Of a DNA stretch of 64,000 nucleotides, positions 28,710-37,234 are shown in pieces. Below the pieces are notes generated by a model. The model saw nothing but the letters and a program-made list of their open reading frames with translations. It had not been told where the DNA came from and ran no database searches. The first letter of the stretch is position 1. Every line of letters starts with the position of its first letter. The stretch is from JALONH01 sp046329235 (GTDB taxonomy: Bacteria > Bacteroidota > Bacteroidia > Cytophagales > Cytophagaceae), in assembly GCA_046329235.1 (NCBI GenBank), contig JAXLVA010000001.1, positions 620,001 to 684,000 of the forward strand, read 5' to 3'. The position numbers were made by a program, and so were the translations under genes.

Positions 28710-30704
28710 ATGTCGCTTTCGGAATTAACACCTACTTCCCTCATATACAATGATAGTTTAACGGATTATGTTCGTCGTAAAACACGTGTTGTGAACATAG
28801 GTGATTTACCTATGGGAGGAGAGTATCCAATTCGAGTACAATCGATGACTACGGTTGATACCATGGATACGAAAGGTTCTGTAGAGCAGATTATTCGTAT
28901 GGTGGATGCGGGGTGTGAATACGTTCGTATTACAGCACCTAGTGTGAAGGAAGCTCAAAATCTGGAAGAGATTAAGAAAGAATTAAGAAAGAGTGGGTAT
29001 ACGGTACCGTTAATTGCAGATATTCATTTTACTCCGAATGCTGCTGAATTAGCGGCAAGAATAGTTGAAAAAGTGCGTATCAATCCGGGAAACTATGCCG
29101 ATAAAAAACGCTTTGAAACCATTGATTATACAGACGCATCGTATCAAGCCGAATTAGAGCGTATACGTGAGAAATTTGTTCCCTTAGTTAAGATATGTAA
29201 AGAGCATGGCACTGCTATGCGTATAGGAACCAACCATGGTTCATTATCAGATCGAATTCTTTCTAGATACGGTGATACTCCGTTAGGAATGGTAGAATCT
29301 GCTCTAGAATTTTTACGAATTTGTGAAGATTTAAATTACTATGATATTGTGTTGTCCATGAAAGCTTCGAATACGAGGGTCATGGTACAAGCATACCGAT
29401 TATTGGTACAAAAGTTACAAGAAGAAGGATTGCAACCTTATCCGTTACATTTAGGTGTTACGGAAGCTGGTGAAGCGGAGGATGGTCGTATTAAATCGGC
29501 AGTGGGGATTGGAACCTTGTTGGAAGATGGATTGGGAGATACCGTACGTGTGTCATTGACAGAGGCACCTGAATTTGAAGTGCCGGTAGCGCGTAAACTT
29601 ATAGAACGTTATACGCATCGCAAAGCAAAGCCTGCCATTAAAGAAGTAAATCAAAGTCCGGTAAATCCCTTTGAATACCACAAGCGTGAAACAATTGAAG
29701 TTCATACATTAGGCGGATTACAAGTACCTAGAGTGTTGGCAGACTTTTCACATTTGGAGCATATTCAAATGGTAGATTTGAAATCGGTTGGACATTTTTA
29801 TCTACCGGAACTTGATAAGTGGTCGATGAATGATTTAGGTGTAGATTTTATTTATACCGGTCATCATAAGATTGATTTTATGTTGCCTAATGGGCTGAAA
29901 GAAATAGTAGATGCGGACACTTGGAAAACGTTGCAGGATACAACTCAAGTTTATCCTATGTTTCAAGCACGTTGGTATCAAACAGATGTGGTAAAACATC
30001 CGCAATTGAATTTTGTTTATGCATTTACAGAAGATATAACAGAAACATTAATACAATATTTAAAGTCGGATAAAACGGCAGTACTGGTATTGGAATCATT
30101 GAATGATCATGCCATGGCAGATATGCGTCGTGCTATCTTTACGCTATTGGAAAACAAATGTACTGTTCCTGTAATTATTAAAAGAGCATATGCTCCTATG
30201 GATGAGGAATCGTATGTGTTATATGCTTCTACTGATGTAGGCGGATTATTGGTAGATGGCTTAGGTGATGGTATCATGTTATCCATGGATAAAAATGTGA
30301 TACAAGATAAACCCAAGGCTATATCATTTTTGAAAAGTACCAACAGTTTAGCATTTGGTGTTTTACAAGCGGCACGTACACGAATGACTAAGACAGAGTA
30401 CATATCTTGTCCTTCATGTGGTAGAACTTTATTTGATTTACAAGAAACTACTGCTATGATACGTCAACGTACCGATCATTTGAAAGGAGTGAAGATTGGT
30501 ATCATGGGTTGTATTGTGAATGGTCCCGGTGAAATGGCAGATGCCGATTATGGATATGTAGGTGTAGGTAAAGATAAGATTGCTTTATACCGTGGACAAG
30601 AAGTAGTGAAGAAGGCTGTGGCATCAGACAAAGCGGTAGATGAATTAATCGAATTAATACGTGAAGACGGCAAATGGATTGAACCGGTTGCTGTACTTCA
30701 ATAA
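28710..30704 (+). CDS. ispG: 4-hydroxy-3-methylbut-2-en-1-yl diphosphate synthase (long form)
   Basis: IspG/GcpE makes HMBPP from MEcPP in the MEP isoprenoid pathway. At 664 aa it is the long form found in Bacteroidota, plants and Chlamydia, with a large insert (about 290-550) between the TIM barrel (MGGEYPIRVQSMTTVDTMDT, RINPGNYADKKRFE) and the 4Fe-4S domain. Cluster Cys residues are seen in CPSCGRT at about 566 and GCIVNGPGEMADADYG at about 604, together with a conserved Glu. Nothing suggests a defect. A DUF6728-like small gene follows after 12 bases. Confidence 0.95.
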   Translation: MSLSELTPTSLIYNDSLTDYVRRKTRVVNIGDLPMGGEYPIRVQSMTTVDTMDTKGSVEQIIRMVDAGCEYVRITAPSVKEAQNLEEIKKELRKSGYTVPLIADIHFTPNAAELAARIVEKVRINPGNYADKKRFETIDYTDASYQAELERIREKFVPLVKICKEHGTAMRIGTNHGSLSDRILSRYGDTPLGMVESALEFLRICEDLNYYDIVLSMKASNTRVMVQAYRLLVQKLQEEGLQPYPLHLGVTEAGEAEDGRIKSAVGIGTLLEDGLGDTVRVSLTEAPEFEVPVARKLIERYTHRKAKPAIKEVNQSPVNPFEYHKRETIEVHTLGGLQVPRVLADFSHLEHIQMVDLKSVGHFYLPELDKWSMNDLGVDFIYTGHHKIDFMLPNGLKEIVDADTWKTLQDTTQVYPMFQARWYQTDVVKHPQLNFVYAFTEDITETLIQYLKSDKTAVLVLESLNDHAMADMRRAIFTLLENKCTVPVIIKRAYAPMDEESYVLYASTDVGGLLVDGLGDGIMLSMDKNVIQDKPKAISFLKSTNSLAFGVLQAARTRMTKTEYISCPSCGRTLFDLQETTAMIRQRTDHLKGVKIGIMGCIVNGPGEMADADYGYVGVGKDKIALYRGQEVVKKAVASDKAVDELIELIREDGKWIEPVAVLQ

Positions 30705-30716
30705 ACGCATAGTGTT

Positions 30717-30893
30717 ATGAATTGGAAAGAATATTTTAAAGTAGGAGAAGTATTTACTTATTATTTTAGAAAAGCAGATCCTAATAATAAACCATCTACC
30801 AACTTGCGCATCATGCATGGCATTAATAAGTTATCCATCTTGATGTTTTTAGTGGCAGTAGTTGTATTGTTGTATAGAGCCTTTTTACGCTAG
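30717..30893 (+). CDS. small DUF6728-like membrane protein
   Basis: A 58-aa protein beginning MNWKEYFKVGEVFTYYFRK, then KADPNNKPSTNLRIMHGINK, and ending with one hydrophobic helix (LSILMFLVAVVVLLYRAF). The pattern recalls the DUF6728 family, short single-helix proteins found widely in Bacteroidota. Its spacing, 12 bases after ispG, indicates co-transcription. Function is unknown. Confidence 0.75.
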   Translation: MNWKEYFKVGEVFTYYFRKADPNNKPSTNLRIMHGINKLSILMFLVAVVVLLYRAFLR

Positions 30894-30948
30894 ATAGGGA
30901 ATAGCTAATTGGGTCTTTTTTATTATTTTGTAATATAAATGGAGTTTT

Positions 30949-32130
30949 ATGTCGGCTGTTAAAACCGTAATTGGATTATTAATAATTGTTTTTTCTCAAC
31001 AAGTCCTTTGGGCTCAATCTACTGTATATCCGGTTCCATATAAATGGAATGATAAATATGGTTTTAAGAATGCTACCACAGGTGAAGTGGTTGTACAAGC
31101 CGTATATGATAGAGTATATCCCTACTCCGAAGATCGAGCATTAGTATACCGTATGGGAAAAGGCTATTTTATAGACCCTACAGGAACCATTAAAATTAAT
31201 TTAAAAGCAGATAGTGTATATTCATTTACTGAAGGTATGGCAGCGTATAGTAGTGCCGGATTATGGGGATACATGAATGTTTTTGGTATTACCAAAGTTA
31301 CACCTAAGTATCAGCACGCTTATCCTTTTTCAGAAGGAATGGCAGTAATCAATAAGGCAGGTAAATATGGTTTTATAGATAAAGCCGGTAAAGAAATCAT
31401 TCTACCTCAATATGAATTTGCCTATGAATTTTCAGGAAGTTTGGCAGCTGTTCAAAAAGGAGGGAAATGGGGGTATGTGAATAAAGAAAATAAAATGGTG
31501 ATTCCTGCTCAATTTGAAAAGGCGGGTAATTTTTATCAGGGTGTTGCCATAATTTCCATTGGATCTAAATATGGGATTATTAATATGTCAGGTCAATACG
31601 TGTTACCGATGGAGCAAGATTGGGTATCTGTTTATTCTGAAGGCTTAGCTAGGGTTAAAAAAGATAATAAATGGGGGTTTGTCGATATAAAAGGTAAGAT
31701 CGTAGTTCCTGTTCAATATGATTGGGCGGCTGATTATACAAATGGAGTTGCTAAAGTTAAAGTCAATAACAAATATGGTTTATTGGATAAAAGCGGGAAA
31801 TGGGCATTGAATCCTGATTATACTTGGATTGAAGATGTGTCAGATGACACCACGGTAATGGTGATAAAAAACGGTTATTGGGGTTGCATAAAGACAACCG
31901 GAGAGCAAATTGCTCCGTTCAAGTATAAAGTAGACCGACCATTTTCGGATGAGTTTGCAGTCATCAATATGGGAGGGAAATATGGCTATATTGACCAAAA
32001 AGGCACATTAGCGATTCCTTTTAAGTTTGATTATGCCTATGATTTTGTTTCCGGATGGGCGGAAGTTGTCATTGATGGTAAATCATTTTATATTGATAGG
32101 CACGGTAATTGTGTTAAGTATTGTCAATAA
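30949..32130 (+). CDS. secreted KWG (WG-repeat) protein
   Basis: A 393-aa exported protein with a signal peptide (MSAVKTVIGLLIIVFSQQVLWAQ) followed by about eight to nine WG/KWG repeats of about 40 residues, each with a core such as KYGFIDKAGKEIILPQY, KWGYVNKENKMVIPAQF, KWGFVDIKGKIVVPVQY and KYGYIDQKGTLAIPFKF. Such repeats probably form a beta-propeller-like scaffold. No enzymatic motif is seen. Proteins of this type are common in Bacteroidota envelopes; the partner is unknown. Confidence 0.85.
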   Translation: MSAVKTVIGLLIIVFSQQVLWAQSTVYPVPYKWNDKYGFKNATTGEVVVQAVYDRVYPYSEDRALVYRMGKGYFIDPTGTIKINLKADSVYSFTEGMAAYSSAGLWGYMNVFGITKVTPKYQHAYPFSEGMAVINKAGKYGFIDKAGKEIILPQYEFAYEFSGSLAAVQKGGKWGYVNKENKMVIPAQFEKAGNFYQGVAIISIGSKYGIINMSGQYVLPMEQDWVSVYSEGLARVKKDNKWGFVDIKGKIVVPVQYDWAADYTNGVAKVKVNNKYGLLDKSGKWALNPDYTWIEDVSDDTTVMVIKNGYWGCIKTTGEQIAPFKYKVDRPFSDEFAVINMGGKYGYIDQKGTLAIPFKFDYAYDFVSGWAEVVIDGKSFYIDRHGNCVKYCQ

Positions 32131-32166
32131 TTGAATAAGTAAATAAGAAAACCGAAAATAATAAAT

Positions 32167-32688
32167 ATGACGTCATTGAGAAAAGCTTTTGTAGTTGCCA
32201 GTGCACTAGTAGGATCTATGTTAAGTGTACAAGCTCAACATGAAGTTGAATCCACTACTTCTGAACCACATAAAAATTTACGTGCTGAACAAATACATAT
32301 ATTACTAGTAAAGGACATCGAAGGTTTAGGTGACAGCACGCATCACCATCATCATCATGATCCGCATAAATCCAGTTTTAGAATCGTGCATTTAAAGTTT
32401 GTAATGACTTCTAATGATCCTGCGATTACCGGTAATAAGACCATCATTATGCGTATGATTGACCCAATGGGGCATGATATTTATGATATTGCATCCGGTG
32501 GAGGATTATTTATGTTAAATGGTAAAGAAACTCCTTATACCTATAAACATACAGGAGGCTTTAATGGTAAATCCATGGAGGTTGACTTCTTATACAAGCA
32601 TGCACATAAATTCAAAAAAGGAATTCACATCATTGAGTTTTATGTGGATGGTAAAAAAATTGGTGAAGAGCATTTCTTAATTCACTAA
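32167..32688 (+). CDS. secreted protein with natural hexahistidine run
   Basis: A 173-aa exported protein with a signal peptide (MTSLRKAFVVASALVGSMLSVQAQ). Residues 59-64 are six His in a row, with DPHKSS after them, and the rest looks like a single beta-sandwich domain (FRIVHLKFVMTSNDP, KGIHIIEFYVDGKKIGEEHF). I do not recognise the family. The histidines could bind Ni, Zn or Cu. It follows the WG-repeat gene by 36 bases and may be in the same transcript. Confidence 0.7.
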   Translation: MTSLRKAFVVASALVGSMLSVQAQHEVESTTSEPHKNLRAEQIHILLVKDIEGLGDSTHHHHHHDPHKSSFRIVHLKFVMTSNDPAITGNKTIIMRMIDPMGHDIYDIASGGGLFMLNGKETPYTYKHTGGFNGKSMEVDFLYKHAHKFKKGIHIIEFYVDGKKIGEEHFLIH

Positions 32689-32692
32689 GATA

Positions 32693-34024
32693 TTAAATCA
32701 TACCGCGGGATTTAAGTTCCAGGTATTTGTTTATGGTATTCAAAGGTAAGTCTTCCGGTTTGGTGATGATACTTTGGATACCATATTTTTTTAACTCTTG
32801 CACTATTCTTCCTTTTTCTAATAAAAGCTTTTTAGCTACCGTCTGTTGGTAAATCTCTTCTGTGTTAGAAGGTGCTTGAAGACTAAATTCTAATACTTCT
32901 GTATTTTCAAAAAACACAACTACCAATAAATGAAATTTATTGATTCTACGAAGATAAGGTAGAACGCGCTCTAAACTTTGTAGAGATTCGAAATTAGTAA
33001 ATAAGAAGAATAAACTACGGACCGTAATTCGGCTACGAATCGTTTGATACAACATTTCCATGTTGGATTCCAAGAAATATTCTGATTCGTTATATAAGGC
33101 GTCTAAAATAGTTTTTAATTGACGACTACCTTTCTCTGCTTTAATTAGACGATTAATTGTATTGCTGTATATAAGTAAACCTGCTTTATCTTCTTTTTGA
33201 AGTGCAGTATTACTTACAACTAAAGCGGTATTGATAGAGTGGTCTAACAGTGTAAGGCCACCAAAAGGTAAGCGCATGGCACGGCTCTTGTCAATGATAC
33301 AGTAAACCTGTTGGGATTTCTCATCCTCATATTGGTTGACCATCAACTCATTTTTACGTCCGGTTGCTTTCCAGTTAATGCTTCGGATATCATCACCACG
33401 CACATAGTTTTTAATTTGTTCAAACTCGTAACTATGGCCAATTTTTCTAAGCTTTTTGATTCCGTAAAAACGAGCTAAAGCATTAAAGGATTTCAACTCA
33501 AACTTCTTCATTAATAATAAAGAAGGGTAAACTGCTACATTGGAAGTGTCTCCGCAAGAAATTTTACGTTCTGCCAATCCTAATATACTTCTCAAAAAGA
33601 TTAATGTGTTACCGAATGAATATAATCCTCTAGAGGTAGGGAAAATAGTGTATTTGATTTCCTTTTTTTCTTGTTTAGAAAAATCTACTTCCATAGAGAA
33701 AGTTCTATTTTCTAATTGTTCCGGTAATTCATCAATGATAACCGTGCTCAACGGGATGGATGCCGTACTTTTAATCTGAAGTGTAACGGTGTTGTCGGAC
33801 CCCATAGATAACACATTCGCCATTCTACGTGTAGAAATAAAACGAATGGATGGATGGTATAAAAAGGCTAAATCTACAACGGTAGATAATACCAATACAC
33901 CTAAACTGATAGGTGCTACCCATAACATAACTGGTACCCAATAGCCTATCAAGAATAGAACTAATACGATACAGTAAGCTACGAAGAAGCGCAGTGTTAA
34001 ATAAGAGTCTCGAATGATTCGCAT
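32693..34024 (-). CDS. DUF58 protein (MoxR-associated)
   Basis: A 443-aa protein with two N-terminal helices (about 10-50), a beta domain and a C-terminal vWA-like fold. The DUF58 signature GDDIRSINWKATGRKNELMV (about 210-229) and the DXS motif IIDKSRAM at about 243 are present. DUF58 proteins work with MoxR ATPases, perhaps as metal-dependent adaptors in envelope protein maturation. It is the last gene of a five-gene minus-strand operon and shares the base at 34024 with moxR. Confidence 0.9.
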   Translation of the reverse strand: MRIIRDSYLTLRFFVAYCIVLVLFLIGYWVPVMLWVAPISLGVLVLSTVVDLAFLYHPSIRFISTRRMANVLSMGSDNTVTLQIKSTASIPLSTVIIDELPEQLENRTFSMEVDFSKQEKKEIKYTIFPTSRGLYSFGNTLIFLRSILGLAERKISCGDTSNVAVYPSLLLMKKFELKSFNALARFYGIKKLRKIGHSYEFEQIKNYVRGDDIRSINWKATGRKNELMVNQYEDEKSQQVYCIIDKSRAMRLPFGGLTLLDHSINTALVVSNTALQKEDKAGLLIYSNTINRLIKAEKGSRQLKTILDALYNESEYFLESNMEMLYQTIRSRITVRSLFFLFTNFESLQSLERVLPYLRRINKFHLLVVVFFENTEVLEFSLQAPSNTEEIYQQTVAKKLLLEKGRIVQELKKYGIQSIITKPEDLPLNTINKYLELKSRGMI

Positions 34025-35004
34025 TATCTAGGAATCTCTAGTTTTTCAATAATACTTTTTACAACATCTTCCGGAGTGATACCTTCCATTTCTTTCTCCG
34101 GCGTTAGCACTATACGATGGTTCATTACCGGTGCCGCTACGTATTGAATATCTTCCGGTATAACGAAGTTACGACCTTTCATCGCTGCAATCGCTTTAGA
34201 AGCACGTAAGATGGACAAGGAGGCACGAGTAGAAGCACCTAGATATAAATCCGGATGGTTACGCGTTTGCATCACTAAAGTCGCAATATAGTCTACTAAG
34301 TTGTTTTCAATCTTTACTTCTTCTATCACTTGATGTATGAAAGAGATATCATGGAGAGTAAGTATAGGTTGAATTTGTTGGGATTGCGTTTGTTTAAAAT
34401 CGTTTTTATACAAATGCAAAATTTTCTTTTCTTCTTCCAGTGTCGGATAGCTCATTTTTATCTTAAAGATAAAACGGTCTAACTGTGCTTCCGGAAGTTT
34501 GTAAGTACCTTCTTGTTCAATTGGGTTTTGTGTTGCAATCACAAAGAACGGCGGAGGTAGTATATGCGTTTCTCCATCCACTGTGACTTGTTTTTCTTCC
34601 ATTACCTCAAACAAAGCAGCTTGAGTTTTAGCCGGGGAACGGTTGATCTCATCAATCAATACTACGTTGGAAAAGATAGGACCTTTTTTAAATTGGAACT
34701 CGGAAGTTTTTAAATTGAATATACTCGTTCCTACCACATCTGTAGGCATTAAGTCCGGAGTGAACTGAATACGATTGAATTGTATATCTAAAGCCTTTGC
34801 TAAGCTTTTTGCCGTTACCGTTTTGGCAATACCGGGAACACCTTCTAATAGAATGTGACCACCGGAGAAAATACCCGCTAATAATAAGTCAATCATGACG
34901 TCTTGACCTATCACCACTTTGTGAATTTCAGCTTTCACCCGGTGAATCATTTGATTCATGCGTTGAAAGTTATCGTCTTGCTGAAAGGAGAATTCGTTTT
35001 CCAT
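34024..35004 (-). CDS. MoxR-family AAA+ ATPase
   Basis: A 326-aa AAA+ ATPase with Walker A GVPGIAKT (about 55-62), Walker B VVLIDEINRSPAKTQAAL (about 112-129), the sensor ATQNPIEQEGTYKLPEAQLDRF and an Arg finger region in STRASLSILRASKA. MoxR proteins act as chaperones for membrane or metalloprotein complexes with DUF58 and vWA partners. The adjacent gene order supports a complex with the DUF58, DUF4350, DUF4129 and SpoIIM-like proteins. Confidence 0.93.
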   Translation of the reverse strand: MENEFSFQQDDNFQRMNQMIHRVKAEIHKVVIGQDVMIDLLLAGIFSGGHILLEGVPGIAKTVTAKSLAKALDIQFNRIQFTPDLMPTDVVGTSIFNLKTSEFQFKKGPIFSNVVLIDEINRSPAKTQAALFEVMEEKQVTVDGETHILPPPFFVIATQNPIEQEGTYKLPEAQLDRFIFKIKMSYPTLEEEKKILHLYKNDFKQTQSQQIQPILTLHDISFIHQVIEEVKIENNLVDYIATLVMQTRNHPDLYLGASTRASLSILRASKAIAAMKGRNFVIPEDIQYVAAPVMNHRIVLTPEKEMEGITPEDVVKSIIEKLEIPR

Positions 35005-36546
35005 CTAACTTTGTATTTTAGTATAAATATGTTGTGCCAATAAATAAAATTTTTGAAAATCAGCCGCCGAAATTTCATAACCCGGTTTACTGTATCGTCT
35101 ACCGGTTTCAATGAAAGTATTCCATTCTGTTACGGAGATACCTGTTTTAGCTGCTAGTATTTCGGTTTGTTCGGTATAGTTATCACGAATACTGATACCA
35201 TACTTGTTAAAAAGAACCACTAACATTTGTCTGTAATTCAATTGTACTATTTTTTCATGTTTCCCATTAGAGAAGAACATTCGACCTGCTGTATAGATAT
35301 AATCCATAGTAGCGTTGCGTTTAACTTCTTGTACGGCCATTGAGCGTTGACGTCGTTTGCCGTAAAAAATGATATACAACAAGCCCATCAATAACAATAA
35401 ATACCAAGTCCAACGTAGGGCTTCGTTATTTAATATGTACTGAAGAATAGTAGTGTGCTCTTTTTTATACTCAGGGTAATAGGGTGGTGTAGTTTTAGAA
35501 AACTCATCCCACCATAATTCTGAATCTAATAATATTTTAAATTCTTCATTGGCATAAGTAAACCCTTCTTTGTCTTTCAAGAAGTAATTACAAAAGTTCG
35601 TTGGGTAGGAATGGAAGTATATAAATCCTTTGCCTACAGGAATTTTAATCCCTGTGATTTTCTCCAACTTTTCATTTTTTCTATTGACAAATTTTACTTT
35701 CTCAAAAACTTCGACAGAAGGTATTTTTAAAATGGAATCACTCCAATAGCTAATGAATACTTGATGATTGGGGTCATCAAGGTATTGAGAAGGAGCTACG
35801 TTACTTTTTACTTTTAGAAAGGCACCACTATCAGTAGATAGGTAAATATCATACTTAGGTATGTCGTATACCATTTGTATGATGGGTGACTGGTCTAAAG
35901 ATTTTTGATATATGTTGGTGTTTTGGTAATTCGGTTCTTCAATAGGAGTTTCTGTAGTATAGGTGTCTACTGTTACCGTATCATAGGCGATAACTTGGCT
36001 ATTGGTATCTTCTATAAATGCAATAGCAGGTACAGTATCTGTTGACTCAATGAATTCCTCCTCTTCATATTCTTCTATTTCTACTTCATCATCAACGTCT
36101 ACATCTTCACCTATATAGCTGGATTCAATATAAACGTAGGATCCTAGATGCTCCCAATGGCGTTTTACGATAGAGTCAAACAAGATGTGCTGATATTCAT
36201 GTGCTGAGATGAATACCGTATTGCCATGTGCTGCATAATCTAATAGAGCTTTAGCATCTAAAGGATTGATATTATATCTGGATCCAATGTATAAATAGTT
36301 CTGAGGTATAATATTGGATTTAGGTAATTGTTGACGAATAGGTTTGGTGATATAGTTGATTCTATTACCAAATCTATTTTCAATCATTGATTTAACTAGG
36401 GTAGTAGCAAAAGGTTCTACTTTTTCATCTTGAGTATATTGAGACCAATCGGTTTTGTTTTCAAACTTTCGATGAGTAAGATAATACGCTACCGTAAGTA
36501 GGATAGCAGCACCTATGATAATTGCTATGATACGTGATTTATTCAT
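35005..36546 (-). CDS. DUF4350-type membrane protein
   Basis: A 513-aa protein anchored by an N-terminal helix (residues 7-24) and a second helix at about 385-402 followed by a cytoplasmic winged-helix-like tail. The N-terminal region (NPLDAKALLDYAAHGNTVFISAHEYQ, in pieces) is a GATase-like DUF4350 fold. An acidic, low-complexity insert (DVDDEVEIEEYEEEEF, about 148-163) sits between the two halves of the domain. Its function is unknown; the family recurs between MoxR and DUF4129 genes. It starts inside the upstream gene (8-base overlap). Confidence 0.8.
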   Translation of the reverse strand: MNKSRIIAIIIGAAILLTVAYYLTHRKFENKTDWSQYTQDEKVEPFATTLVKSMIENRFGNRINYITKPIRQQLPKSNIIPQNYLYIGSRYNINPLDAKALLDYAAHGNTVFISAHEYQHILFDSIVKRHWEHLGSYVYIESSYIGEDVDVDDEVEIEEYEEEEFIESTDTVPAIAFIEDTNSQVIAYDTVTVDTYTTETPIEEPNYQNTNIYQKSLDQSPIIQMVYDIPKYDIYLSTDSGAFLKVKSNVAPSQYLDDPNHQVFISYWSDSILKIPSVEVFEKVKFVNRKNEKLEKITGIKIPVGKGFIYFHSYPTNFCNYFLKDKEGFTYANEEFKILLDSELWWDEFSKTTPPYYPEYKKEHTTILQYILNNEALRWTWYLLLLMGLLYIIFYGKRRQRSMAVQEVKRNATMDYIYTAGRMFFSNGKHEKIVQLNYRQMLVVLFNKYGISIRDNYTEQTEILAAKTGISVTEWNTFIETGRRYSKPGYEISAADFQKFYLLAQHIYTKIQS

Positions 36547-37234
36547 TCTCGGATACTAGTTTAGTTAGAGGATGAATAAATGAGTCAAAAGCTTCACAGG
36601 CTTTAGCATACTGCTTCATATCCAAGGCATATTCTCCATACCATACATAGTTAAATATGTGTGATAGTTGAGCAAAAGAAGCATACTCATTACGGTTAAC
36701 CAGCTCCATTAAATAATGGTCGTTGGTTTTATTTCTTTCCCATTGGATGTAATGAGCTTGATGGAGTGATTGCAATGTCATCAAATAATAGATTCGAATG
36801 ACATGACGAACATTATTTTCTTGTTTGTATTTAGTAAGTAATTTCTGAAGTGGCCATTCGTCGATGGGAGATTCTTTTAGTTCATCTTCAATTAATTCAC
36901 TGGCAGAATAGGTCTTATTGATTTTGCTGTTGGAGTTTCCTTGGAACATTAGTTTTTGTACTAAAAACGCTACTGCTACTAATACAATCACGATGATAAC
37001 AACATAAATAACACCCGATAAATCAGGAAGATTAGGTAAGGATATATCTGAGTTGTTATCCGATTGGGGTTTTGTTTCCGGTAGTTTTTCGTGTTTGAAG
37101 TCAAACTTGTTTACTTCTTCTTGCCAATGTTTTTCATTGAAATCGGTAGACGTACTATCGGCTACCAAAGCATTGGAAGTGCAAAAGTAAATAGTGAAAC
37201 TAAATAGAAATAGATATATGTATTTTAAGACCAA
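36539..37234 (-). CDS. DUF4129-type membrane protein
   Basis: A 231-aa protein with a signal-like N-terminus (MVLKYIYLFLFSFTIYFCTS), an exported stretch, a helix at about 72-92 and a cytoplasmic helical C-terminus with FNYVWYGEYALDMKQYAKACEAFDSF, characteristic of DUF4129. It overlaps its neighbours by 8-10 bases, indicating coupled translation within the MoxR operon. No enzymatic residues are recognised. Confidence 0.78.
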   Translation of the reverse strand: MVLKYIYLFLFSFTIYFCTSNALVADSTSTDFNEKHWQEEVNKFDFKHEKLPETKPQSDNNSDISLPNLPDLSGVIYVVIIVIVLVAVAFLVQKLMFQGNSNSKINKTYSASELIEDELKESPIDEWPLQKLLTKYKQENNVRHVIRIYYLMTLQSLHQAHYIQWERNKTNDHYLMELVNRNEYASFAQLSHIFNYVWYGEYALDMKQYAKACEAFDSFIHPLTKLVSENE

